Assembly: GCF_037055275.1 (NCBI RefSeq)
Contig: NZ_CP146343.1
Location: 2,142,501-2,206,500 of the forward strand
DNA from: Pseudomonas sp. ML2-2023-3
GTDB taxonomy: Bacteria; Pseudomonadota; Gammaproteobacteria; Pseudomonadales; Pseudomonadaceae
Reading direction: 5' to 3'
Length of the DNA stretch: 64,000 nt
Below are positions 27,024 to 34,455 of the stretch, in pieces; positions within the stretch are counted from its first letter, which is position 1, and each line of letters starts with the position of its first letter. Made by a program: the position numbers and the translations under genes. The notes below the pieces were generated by a model. It searched no databases, was not told the DNA's origin, and saw only the letters and a program-made list of their open reading frames with translations.

Positions 27024-27542
27024 ATGAAAGTGCTCCCCCTTGGTGTGCTGGTGTTGCTGACTGCAGGTTGCGTCCAGGTCCAGCAGTACACGCCCCCTCC
27101 CGGTGCCCCTCAGGCGCAGATCCGCAGCGAAATGGACGCTTTGAGCAATTATCGAAACTACCTGACCCTGACCGAAGCTCCGATTGTGGGCTGCAAGTAC
27201 GGCAGAACCGTGGCGGTGAAGCCAGGTCGGCAATTGTTCGCCGTGCGGGACAAAACATCCCGGCCAGCAGGCTTTATCCCGGTAGAAGCGGCAAAACCCA
27301 TCCATTTGGTAGTGGATGGCGCAGCTAATGCCGGCCGTAGATGCAAGATCGAATTCGTCAGCGAGTTCGCCCCGGCTGCCCGTTATGTCATTAAGGGAGG
27401 CATTGTCGAGAGCCCCGAGACTTACGATTCGTGCCAGGTCAAAATCTTCAACGAGGACACCGGAGCGCCTCTGTTGATGCTCGAGCCGTCAACGCTCAAG
27501 AACGATTGTGCTCTGGACAAGTTGCCGTTTACGGCGCGTTGA
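27024..27542 (+). CDS. Putative lipoprotein of unknown function
   Basis: A 172-residue lipoprotein: MKVLPLGVLVLLTAGC has the lipobox, with Val-Gln after the Cys. The mature part has four further cysteines (in GCKYGRT, GRRCKIEF, YDSCQVK and NDCALDK), probably as two disulfides. The ribosome site is weak. I recognise no family. It lies between the tRNA and the sulfur-carrier operon. Confidence 0.65.
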   Translation: MKVLPLGVLVLLTAGCVQVQQYTPPPGAPQAQIRSEMDALSNYRNYLTLTEAPIVGCKYGRTVAVKPGRQLFAVRDKTSRPAGFIPVEAAKPIHLVVDGAANAGRRCKIEFVSEFAPAARYVIKGGIVESPETYDSCQVKIFNEDTGAPLLMLEPSTLKNDCALDKLPFTAR

Positions 27543-27560
27543 TTGTTGCAGGAAAGGACG

Positions 27561-27613
27561 TGTAGTCGCTAACAAGCGGAGTGAGGCTGCGTCGGTCGAC
27601 GCAGTCGTCGCAC
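27561..27613 (+). repeat. REP-like element (TGTAGTCGCTAACAAGCGGAG type)
   Basis: Shares the layout TGTAG-CGCT-(A/C)-GCGGAG-GAGGCTGCGTC-GACGCAG-CGTCGCA with 49382-49434 after the glutathione peroxidase gene. It contains an internal GCTGCGTC/GACGCAG stem. It differs from the two commoner REP families in the window. Confidence 0.6.
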
Positions 27614-27834
27614 AATGTGCTGCTGCAAGGCACCCGCTAAATCCTAATGGCTGGATGTGTGATCGTCGCGCCAGCGGGTCACGTTAATAATGCCAACAGT
27701 CTCATCTTTAATAATGAGCGTTATCGGTAACTTAGAAGAGTATGTACAGTGTCATATTTAACGGGTCGGGTTTATTTGCGATAAGGCGCCTTGCATGTTT
27801 TTAGTTCTGACCTAATATCTGTTCGCACTAAGCA

Positions 27835-27870
27835 GCGCGACACGATTCCAGGACCGGTTTTCTGTCGCGC
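27835..27870 (+). promoter_or_regulatory. Hairpin in the 5' leader of the sulfur-carrier operon
   Basis: GCGCGACA (27835-27842) and TGTCGCGC (27863-27870) form a perfect 8-bp stem, extendable by flanking GC pairs, with a 20-base loop. With no T-run it is not a terminator. It ends 35 bases before the ATG at 27906 and could be an RNA control element or a dyad operator. Confidence 0.45.
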
Positions 27871-27905
27871 CTGCTTTCCAATCGTTTGACGTAGAAGGAA
27901 CTACG

Positions 27906-29081
27906 ATGAATGTTGACTGGCAAGGTGCGGGTGATATTCAGGCTATTTTCGGCACACTGATCGACAAGGAGCTTAATTGCACCGTCGAAGAACGTGACCG
28001 TCTCTCTATTCCTATTTCCAATGCGCTGATAGAAAAGTTTGCACGGCGGGGGTTGTATAAATACAACTTGCCCGCCGTGTGGGGCGGTCAGGAAGTTGGT
28101 TATGCCCAGTGGGGCCGTGTGCTGGAAAAGCTCGGGTATTTATCCACGGACTTATCGTTTCCCTTTTTGATATCCGTGAGGATGTCATTTATTTCTTTTT
28201 TAATTGCGGTGGGGCGGGAAGATATAAATAACGAATACCTGGTTCACCTGATTGAGGGTAAAACAGGTGGTGCATTTGCTTATACAGAAGATGCCGATGC
28301 TTTTTCTTTTGTCTCCCGTGCCGTGCCCTCTGCGGACGGTAAAACCTATACGGTTAATGCCGTGAAAAAGATCGTTACCGGCGGTGAGACGGCGAATTAT
28401 TTTTTACTGTTTGTCCATGGTGATACCGCGGACATGCAAGTGTTTCTTGTGCACGCCGACGATCCGGGTGTTGTGGTGACACCGAGCGTAATGCATGGCT
28501 GTCGATCAACAGGGATTGCCTGTTTGACATTGACAGATGTGCGCCTGGATAAACACCGCTTGTTGCTGGCCACGGACGGCCTGAGTTTTGCGCAGCGTTA
28601 TTTTCTTAATTGCAGGCGCTCATTGCAAACCACCTTGTTTTTAGGGCGCGCCCGCGCCGTGATTGAAACCACCGTGGCGTATTTGCAAAACACTGTGCGT
28701 TACGATCAGCAGTTGATCGATATGCAGCATGTTCAGGCCTGTATCGGTGAAATGTATATGGCGCTTGAGTCATCCCGCACCCTGGTCCATTACTCACTGG
28801 AGCGTCAGGTCAGGCAAGAGTCTGACGTGTACTGGGATGCAGTGGCTTCAATGGCCAAGTATCAGGCGGTGGAGGATGTGAACAGAATAGCCCTCCAGGC
28901 CCTGAACCTGACGGGTGGCTGGGGCTATACCGAAAGCAGCGGTATCGGCCGGGCGCACCGTGACTTTACGGCCCTGGTGGCAGGGGCCGATCCGCAGGAA
29001 AAGCTCAAGGTTGATATGGGGATTCGGATGGTGCACGACCTGGACATGATGTCCCGGCGTTCTTCAAAAAAGGAGAGTTGA
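27906..29081 (+). CDS. Acyl-CoA dehydrogenase-fold flavoprotein lacking the usual catalytic Glu
   Basis: A 391-residue protein of full ACAD length and order: N-terminal helical domain, middle beta domain (GGAFAYTEDADAF at 121-133, KKIVTGGETANYFLL at 154-168) and C-terminal helical bundle with GGWGYTESSGIGRAHRD (337-353). In MCAD-like enzymes the base is the Glu of YEGT, eight residues after the Arg-Asp pair; here that position reads Ala361 within VAGADPQ. At the helix-G position used by isovaleryl-CoA dehydrogenase I see Arg238. Both alignments are by eye. It may therefore be an oxygenase-type or otherwise altered ACAD, as known for TdaE and DszC-like relatives. First gene of the operon; AAGGAA upstream. 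Confidence 0.8.
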   Translation: MNVDWQGAGDIQAIFGTLIDKELNCTVEERDRLSIPISNALIEKFARRGLYKYNLPAVWGGQEVGYAQWGRVLEKLGYLSTDLSFPFLISVRMSFISFLIAVGREDINNEYLVHLIEGKTGGAFAYTEDADAFSFVSRAVPSADGKTYTVNAVKKIVTGGETANYFLLFVHGDTADMQVFLVHADDPGVVVTPSVMHGCRSTGIACLTLTDVRLDKHRLLLATDGLSFAQRYFLNCRRSLQTTLFLGRARAVIETTVAYLQNTVRYDQQLIDMQHVQACIGEMYMALESSRTLVHYSLERQVRQESDVYWDAVASMAKYQAVEDVNRIALQALNLTGGWGYTESSGIGRAHRDFTALVAGADPQEKLKVDMGIRMVHDLDMMSRRSSKKES

Positions 29082-29083
29082 AC

Positions 29084-29359
29084 ATGAAGATCAAGTTGTC
29101 AGGCAATTTGGCACGTTTTGTTAACTACAAAAAAGAGTTGCAACTGGAGGGTGATGGTATTCAGACCGTGGGTGATGCGCTGCACGCGTTGGTGGTGAGT
29201 TATCCGGTATTGAAGGACATTATTTTCGATAAGGATCGCAACGTTAAAAAAGGCTATTTGATTTCTTTGAATGGCGAAAAAGTTGACGCGGCAGCTCAGG
29301 TAAGTCAAGGCGGTGAGGGTGACTGTATTGATATTTTCACTGCGATAGCCGGGGGTTGA
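29084..29359 (+). CDS. MoaD/ThiS-family sulfur carrier protein ending in Gly-Gly
   Basis: A 91-residue beta-grasp protein. It starts MKIKLSGNLARFVNYKKELQ, contains the SLNGEKV turn and ends FTAIAGG, so the diglycine is already exposed and needs no JAMM protease. Such proteins are adenylated by a ThiF/MoeB E1 and then carry a C-terminal thiocarboxylate. It starts 2 bases after the flavoprotein stop, with AAGGAGA upstream. No moa or thi genes are adjacent, so it is probably a dedicated carrier for a specialised product. Confidence 0.87.
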   Translation: MKIKLSGNLARFVNYKKELQLEGDGIQTVGDALHALVVSYPVLKDIIFDKDRNVKKGYLISLNGEKVDAAAQVSQGGEGDCIDIFTAIAGG

Positions 29360-29363
29360 TGCT

Positions 29364-30197
29364 ATGCAAACCAGAACAATAAAGGTTTCCCATCCGGTAG
29401 AGTCCATGCTGTTTGGTCCTTTCCAGTTTCATGCCCATTCGCTGATGTTGCTGAGTTTCAGTTCGATGTGGTCCTGGGGCAGTACCTACCTGTCAGTTTC
29501 CTTTCCGGGGATGATCAGGGAATATCATCAGGGCATGGTGGCTGTGGGGGCCGAAGTTGAATATGTCGAACCTTTTGAAATGTTCTCGGCCGACGAGTTC
29601 TCGGTGTCGGTCGATGAGTTCAAGGTGCGCCAGGGCAACTCTGTGTTTCAAGTACTGCACCTGATTCGTGCCCAGGGCATTGTGGTTGCCAGGGTCAAGG
29701 TTCGCTGGAAACTGCTGGAACTGGATGGTGATGAAGCACTGTCCGCAACCCCAGGAGTTATTCGGCCCGCTTTTTTGCAAAAGTTTCTTCCCGAAGAAGT
29801 TGACCCTTCACGGGTTGAACGGCCTTTGCTGGCACAGCTGGAAAACTTGAAAGAGCATGGGCAACTCTGTGCCGAGTTTGAACATGACTTCACCCTGTTC
29901 CGACATCGCTGTGAAGTGGCTGATCAATGGGCGTTCTTTGAGTTGCCTACACTGGCCTCGGAAAGCAGGGAGTCATTAATAGATTCCCTGCAGGAAGACC
30001 CAGGTGAACTTGCCAGTTCACTGGGCTTGGCCCTGAATACTATTTACATGGAATGGCGTTGCCCTTTTTATCTTTTGGAAAAGGGCCGTGTTAAAACCCA
30101 GGCTTATCGGCTGCAGGGCAAACTGTATTTTGCACATCATGTTTTCAACCTGACGCGCGCCAATACATTGGCAGCGATCGTGATTGAAGCGTTTTAA
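29364..30197 (+). CDS. Probable double-hotdog thioesterase-like protein
   Basis: A 277-residue protein that I do not recognise at family level. Residues about 20-135 read like a 4HBT hotdog: a long helix (YLSVSFPGMIREYHQGMVAVGAE), then beta strands with VEPFEMFSADEFSVSVDEF and VVARVKVRWKLLEL. Residues about 170-277 look like a second, diverged copy ending in strands NTIYMEWRCPF and GKLYFAHHVFNL. Hotdog proteins act on acyl-CoA or acyl-carrier thioesters, which fits the ACAD-like neighbour. The fold call is by pattern only. It starts 4 bases after the sulfur-carrier stop. Confidence 0.55.
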   Translation: MQTRTIKVSHPVESMLFGPFQFHAHSLMLLSFSSMWSWGSTYLSVSFPGMIREYHQGMVAVGAEVEYVEPFEMFSADEFSVSVDEFKVRQGNSVFQVLHLIRAQGIVVARVKVRWKLLELDGDEALSATPGVIRPAFLQKFLPEEVDPSRVERPLLAQLENLKEHGQLCAEFEHDFTLFRHRCEVADQWAFFELPTLASESRESLIDSLQEDPGELASSLGLALNTIYMEWRCPFYLLEKGRVKTQAYRLQGKLYFAHHVFNLTRANTLAAIVIEAF

Positions 30198-30261
30198 ATG
30201 CGAATCAGGTTTTTTGCCTGTCTCGTCAACCCGATCCTGAAAAAGTGAAGGGAGCAACACC

Positions 30262-31473
30262 ATGAGCAGGGAGGCTAATGCGATCGAGTATGACCAGCTT
30301 ACCGCGGGTGAGATGGGGATGTATTCCCGTCACTTGCTGATCCCCGCGATCGGCGTCAAAGGTCAGCTGGCATTGAAAAATGCCAGCGTACTAATGATTG
30401 GAGCGGGCGGCCTGGGGTGCCCGGCGCTGCTTTATCTGGCGGCTGCCGGGGTGGGGCGGCTGGGAATTATCGATGCCGACGAGATCAATGTGTCCAATGT
30501 GCACCGCCAGGTGCTGTTTCGCATCACCGATAAAGGTCAGAACAAGGCCGATGTCGCCAAGCGGCGTTTGCAAAAACTCAATCCCTACATCGAGATCGAA
30601 ACCTGGATCGAGCGCTTTAACCTCGACAATGCCCAGGCGCTTGTGGCCGATTACGACATCATTGTCGATGGCACTGACAACTTTACCGCCAAGTACTTGA
30701 TCAACGATGCCTGTGTCTATGGCGGCAAGCCGCTGGTGTATGGTGCCATCATGCAGTTCGAGGGGCATGTCACGGTGTTCAACGCGCTGGATGAGCAAGG
30801 CCGTCGTGGCGCCAATTATCGTGATCTCTACGATGGTCCGCCTGACGCCGCGTTGGCGCCAAACTGTGCAGAAGCCGGGGTGCTGGGCGTGCTGCCCGGC
30901 ATGATTGGCTGCTTTCAGGCCAATGAAGTGATCAAGCTGATTACCGGGATCGGGCGGCCGCTGATCAACCGCCTGATGGTCTACGACGCCCTTGAGGCCA
31001 CGAGCCGGGAGATCGGTTTTTCACCTGACGCCGATAACCCCCTCAGGGACCCGCTGCGCCCGCCAGTGCTGGAAGAGATGGCACAAGTCTGTAGCGCGCA
31101 AGGCGTCACCGATGACTTTATGCTGAGCATTGACGACTTTGCCGCGCTGATCAGTGAAACGTCGATCCATCTGATTGATGTGCGTGAAGGGCATGAGCGC
31201 GAACAGGTATCGATCGGTGGCGAACATGTACCGTTAGGGCAGGTGGGCGAGTGGGCAGCACAGTGCCTGGACGACAGGCCGATCGTGATTTACTGCCAGT
31301 CGGGGGTTCGCAGCCAGAAGGCGGCGAGAATCCTCGCGCAGCAAGCGCTCAGGTCACCGATTTTCAGCTTGAAAGGCGGCTTGAGTGCGTTTTTGGGCGC
31401 AGATAGCTATGCGCAGATGATGGCAGAACTGGTGATCTGTGAATGTCCCATGAGCCATCAGGCTCGCATGTAA
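30262..31473 (+). CDS. MoeZ-type E1 adenylyltransferase with rhodanese domain
   Basis: A 403-residue fusion. The ThiF/MoeB domain (1-255) has GAGGLG (47-52), Arg23, DGTDN (136-140) and the NCAEAGVLGVLPG segment with Cys202. The zinc-binding CYRC of MoeB is NYRD (185-188), as in MoeZ. The C-terminal rhodanese domain (about 285-385) has active-site Cys345 in YCQSGVRS. It should adenylate the Gly-Gly terminus of the upstream carrier and transfer persulfide sulfur to make a thiocarboxylate. A 64-base gap precedes it, with AGGGAG before the ATG; it is the last gene of the operon. Confidence 0.88.
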   Translation: MSREANAIEYDQLTAGEMGMYSRHLLIPAIGVKGQLALKNASVLMIGAGGLGCPALLYLAAAGVGRLGIIDADEINVSNVHRQVLFRITDKGQNKADVAKRRLQKLNPYIEIETWIERFNLDNAQALVADYDIIVDGTDNFTAKYLINDACVYGGKPLVYGAIMQFEGHVTVFNALDEQGRRGANYRDLYDGPPDAALAPNCAEAGVLGVLPGMIGCFQANEVIKLITGIGRPLINRLMVYDALEATSREIGFSPDADNPLRDPLRPPVLEEMAQVCSAQGVTDDFMLSIDDFAALISETSIHLIDVREGHEREQVSIGGEHVPLGQVGEWAAQCLDDRPIVIYCQSGVRSQKAARILAQQALRSPIFSLKGGLSAFLGADSYAQMMAELVICECPMSHQARM

Positions 31474-31479
31474 AAAACG

Positions 31480-31554
31480 TGTGGGTCAGGCTTGTTTGCG
31501 ATGCAAATGCAGTGGTTTGTCTGGCATTCAGTCGCAAGCAAGCCTGCTCCCACA
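31480..31554. repeat. Inverted REP pair (diverged)
   Basis: GTGTGGGTCAGGCTTGTTTGCGA and TCGCAAGCAAGCCTGCTCCCAC units, less perfect than the other copies. It separates the sulfur-carrier operon from the convergent gene. Confidence 0.7.
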
Positions 31555-31575
31555 GGGTCGTGGTTAGCGCGATGA

Positions 31576-31911
31576 TCAGGTAGACGGGCGATTGATATCC
31601 AGCGCCTTGGAGATGGCTTGCTCTGCCTCGACGAATGCAGGTGTCCTGCCAGCGTCGGCATAAATGTCTTCACCTTCTTCAACCCTGATGACCTCATTAC
31701 CCTTCACGTATGGCATGGCCTCTTCCGCTTGCATGAGCGCACTGTGGATCAGGCCCCGGGTGATGGTGGCCTCATCCAGCCCGTAGGCTTGCGCGAAGGC
31801 CTTGATTTTGACCAGGTCATGTTTGTGCAGCTCAAGGGTGTATTCAACCCGCTCACTTGATTCCTGAGACCTGGATTCCCAGTTGTTGAGCATGTCCTTG
31901 AAGACGTCCAT
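31576..31911 (-). CDS. Small cytoplasmic protein of unknown function
   Basis: A 111-residue protein starting MDVFKDMLNNWESRSQESSE. AGGAG lies 7 bases before the ATG at 31911; the frame upstream to 32028 has no better start. The segment KIKAFAQAYGLDEATITRGLIHSAL looks like a helix-turn-helix or ribbon-helix-like unit, followed by an acidic tail. I do not recognise the family and see no partner gene that would make it a toxin-antitoxin. Confidence 0.6.
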   Translation of the reverse strand: MDVFKDMLNNWESRSQESSERVEYTLELHKHDLVKIKAFAQAYGLDEATITRGLIHSALMQAEEAMPYVKGNEVIRVEEGEDIYADAGRTPAFVEAEQAISKALDINRPST

Positions 31912-32121
31912 AAAGCTTCTCCTGTTTGACGGCAGTGTTTGCGGACAGTATGGCTCACGGTTCGCTGACATGATGGCAAGTCCAGCGCAGATCGTTGTTC
32001 GGCAAGGGCTGATAGCTTGAAGTGCCACCCGTCAGAAAAAACGGTATTTATCTAAACCTTTGCTCCCACAGGCCTTCAGATCCTGTGCAGGGAATAAACC
32101 TGCCTTTTTTTGGAGGACGTG

Positions 32122-32640
32122 ATGAAAACCCTGATTGGCCCTAAACGCTGGCTGGCAAGTTGTGCCTTGGTCTATTCCCTGGTCGCGACAGCTACAGCAT
32201 TCGCAGCCAGTCCGGCAGACTTTGTTGATGAAGCCCATGCAGCAGGGATTGCCGAGATTGAAACCAGCCGCATGGCGATCAGTAAAACCACTTCGACGGA
32301 CATAGAAAGCTATGCCGTGGAGGCAATCAAGGACCATACCAATGCCAACCGGGACTTGAAGGAGATTGCCAGCAAGCTGGACCTGCAGGTTTCCAGCGAC
32401 GAGCAGTTACTGGACAGGGCCAAAGAGCAGATGCTTGAAGTGCAGGAGGGGGATTCTTTTGATGCGGCTTTTGCGGCCAATCAGGTTAAAACCCATGAAG
32501 AGACTATTGAGTTGTTCAAGCAGCAGGCCAGCAATGCTGACTCGCCCGAGTTGCAGGCATTTGCCGAGAAATATTTGCCCAAGCTTGAAATGCATCTGGT
32601 GATGGCCAGGAAACTGATGGATGCCCATCACAAATCCTGA
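32122..32640 (+). CDS. DUF4142-domain exported protein
   Basis: A 172-residue protein with a signal peptide (cleavage after TATAFA-A) and a four-helix DUF4142 domain: VDEAHAAGIAEIETSRMAISKT at the start, then paired helices with HTNANRDLKEIA and VKTHEETIELFKQQ. It is a ferritin-like bundle found in periplasmic stress proteins, with no fixed function. GGAGGA precedes the ATG. Confidence 0.82.
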   Translation: MKTLIGPKRWLASCALVYSLVATATAFAASPADFVDEAHAAGIAEIETSRMAISKTTSTDIESYAVEAIKDHTNANRDLKEIASKLDLQVSSDEQLLDRAKEQMLEVQEGDSFDAAFAANQVKTHEETIELFKQQASNADSPELQAFAEKYLPKLEMHLVMARKLMDAHHKS

Positions 32641-32652
32641 TGCCTTGAAAAA

Positions 32653-32685
32653 ACAACGCCCGGTGAGTGATCAACCGGGCGTTGT
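32653..32685. terminator. Terminator between convergent genes
   Basis: Perfect 12-bp stem ACAACGCCCGGT/ACCGGGCGTTGT around nine bases. On the minus strand the stem runs into a T-rich tract, so it mainly ends the DUF6388-type gene. Confidence 0.75.
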
Positions 32686-32702
32686 GTGTGCAGCTGGCTG
32701 GT

Positions 32703-32999
32703 TCAGACGGTGATTTCGTTGAAACCGCAGTACTCTTCCCAGCTCATGTCCAGCGCCTCGGCGACTTCCTGATGCACTTCAAGGCGCATGCTCTTGAGCT
32801 CTTCGGGGGAGCGTGCGATCAGTTCCAGCGCCAGCTCCCAGGCTTCAAGGCCGCGACTTTCGGCTTCGTCTTCAAAGGCCCACAGAATCTGCTGCTGGCG
32901 GTCCTCTGCGCTCAGATCTTTCATTTCTTCGATCAGTTCAGGGTGCGCCTTGATAAAAGTATCCAGGGCCAGTTCGTTACGGGATTCTTTAGGGATCAT
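32703..32999 (-). CDS. DUF6388-type small protein
   Basis: A 98-residue acidic helical protein (MIPKESRNELALDTFIKAHP). It has no signal peptide, membrane segment or known motif. It resembles the Pseudomonas family annotated as DUF6388, an assignment from memory. Function unknown. Confidence 0.65.
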   Translation of the reverse strand: MIPKESRNELALDTFIKAHPELIEEMKDLSAEDRQQQILWAFEDEAESRGLEAWELALELIARSPEELKSMRLEVHQEVAEALDMSWEEYCGFNEITV

Positions 33000-33105
33000 A
33001 TGGCGTCTCGGATCGTTAGGGCGGCCTGCGTGGGCAGACCGTCGTCAGGGCGTTTTCTCGCATGCTAGCGAGTTAGCAATACGATGAAAAGCGCCATATG
33101 ACCGG

Positions 33106-34308
33106 TCAGCCTGCGGTTTGTATCTTGCTTTCGCGTTGCAGGCTGTAGCCCCAGACCGCCAGCGCCAGCGTTGCGACCACCGAGCCAACTACCACGATGC
33201 CGTCCCAGCCGTACACCGGATAGGTCTGCGCGCCCGCCAGGGAGCCCAGTGCGCCACCAATGAAGTAGCAGGTGATGTAACCGGCGTTCAGGCGGTTGCG
33301 GGCGGCAGGACGTACCTTGAACACCGCATTCTGATTGCTGACATGGACCAGTTGCACTGCAAAATCCAGGGCCAGTACGCCGATCAGCAAGGCGATCAAC
33401 GAGTGACCGGCGAATGCCATTGGCAGCCAGCTCGCCAGCAGGACCAGCAGGCCGACGGTCGTGGCCTGTTGGCCTTTGCCGCGATCGGCCATGCGTCCGG
33501 CCCAGTTTGCCGCCACCGCACCGACTGCCCCCGCCAGGCCAAACAGGCCGATAACCGCATCCGAGTAGCTGTAGGGGGGTACTGCCAGCAGAAAGGCCAG
33601 CGGGGTCCAGAACAGGGCAAACAGCGAGAAGGTCAGCAGGCCCAATAGCGCGCGCAGGCGCAGTATGGGCTCTTCGACAAACAGGGTGAACACCGATCCC
33701 AGCAGTTTTGGATAGCTCAGGCCAGCGCTCTGGTGATGGTTGGGCAGGGCGCAAAACAGGGAGATGGCACTGACCAGCATCAAGGCCGCAGCCACCAGAT
33801 AGATGGTTCGCCAGTCACCCGCCGACGACAGCGCCCCGGCCACGGTGCGCGCCAGCAATATCCCCAGCAGCAAGCCGCTCATCAGTGTCCCCACCACTCG
33901 GCCACGGCTCAGGGGGTCGGTCAGGCTGGCAGCCATTGGCACCAGTACTTGTGCCGAAACCGAAAACAGCCCGGTTATCGCCGTACCGACCAAAAGCCAC
34001 GTTACCGACGGTGCAAACGCACTGAGCAGAAGGCCCAGTGCGCTGAGCACGGTCATGGTAACGATCAGCCGACGTTGTTCGAACAGATCGCCCAGGGGTA
34101 CCAGCAGCAACAGGCCGGCGCCGTAGCTCAATTGCGCGGTGATCACCACGTTACCGGCGCTGCTCATGCTCAAGCCCAATTCCTGGGCGATGGTGTGCAA
34201 CAAGGGCTGTGCGTAATAGTTGCTGGCAACAGCCAGGCCGGTGGCGGTGGCCATCAGCAAAATGAGGGCAGTGCTTAAAGGTTTGGTGGCAGTTGTAGAA
34301 GCGGACAT
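33106..34308 (-). CDS. MFS transporter, drug-efflux type
   Basis: A 400-residue 12-helix MFS protein with GDLFEQRRLI in the helix 2-3 loop and NYYAQPLLHTIAQELGLS after helix 1, typical of the YnfM/NreB-like exporters. The ATG at 34308 has GAGAC upstream and gives a normal N-terminus. The substrate cannot be read from the sequence. Confidence 0.82.
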   Translation of the reverse strand: MSASTTATKPLSTALILLMATATGLAVASNYYAQPLLHTIAQELGLSMSSAGNVVITAQLSYGAGLLLLVPLGDLFEQRRLIVTMTVLSALGLLLSAFAPSVTWLLVGTAITGLFSVSAQVLVPMAASLTDPLSRGRVVGTLMSGLLLGILLARTVAGALSSAGDWRTIYLVAAALMLVSAISLFCALPNHHQSAGLSYPKLLGSVFTLFVEEPILRLRALLGLLTFSLFALFWTPLAFLLAVPPYSYSDAVIGLFGLAGAVGAVAANWAGRMADRGKGQQATTVGLLVLLASWLPMAFAGHSLIALLIGVLALDFAVQLVHVSNQNAVFKVRPAARNRLNAGYITCYFIGGALGSLAGAQTYPVYGWDGIVVVGSVVATLALAVWGYSLQRESKIQTAG

Positions 34309-34400
34309 TGACTGTCTCATCGGTATTGGGAGTGCGCGGAAGTATCAGAATGCCTGCGTAGAATGTCACTGAATATGTCGATAATTTAAATCTATAAACA

Positions 34401-34439
34401 ACAAAGCCCCTGGCTATGACGGCCAGGGGCTTTGTTTTA
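34401..34439. terminator. Strong hairpin terminator
   Basis: ACAAAGCCCCTGGC/GCCAGGGGCTTTGT around a short loop, followed by T-rich sequence on both strands. It ends the DUF883 gene. Confidence 0.8.
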
Positions 34440-34455
34440 AGACTGGATGCGTGAC

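Larger units (their letters stand above)
27543..27905. other. Leader/promoter region of the sulfur-carrier operon
   Basis: 363 bases: a REP-like half element at 27561-27613, then an AT-rich stretch that should hold the promoter, and a strong hairpin (27835-27870) 35 bases before the first gene. I see no coding frame and no recognised riboswitch class. Confidence 0.5.

Noticed and set aside
29084..31473. Interpretation as plain thiamine or molybdopterin genes
   Set aside because: No thiamine or Moco synthesis genes are adjacent, and the ACAD-like and hotdog-like partners do not belong to those pathways.
26770..31473. Fully delimited genomic island
   Set aside because: No integrase and no second tRNA 3'-end copy could be seen, so boundaries are not claimed; only a possible insertion is reported.
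31576..31911. Antitoxin of a toxin-antitoxin pair
   Set aside because: No partner ORF of suitable size lies next to it on either side.
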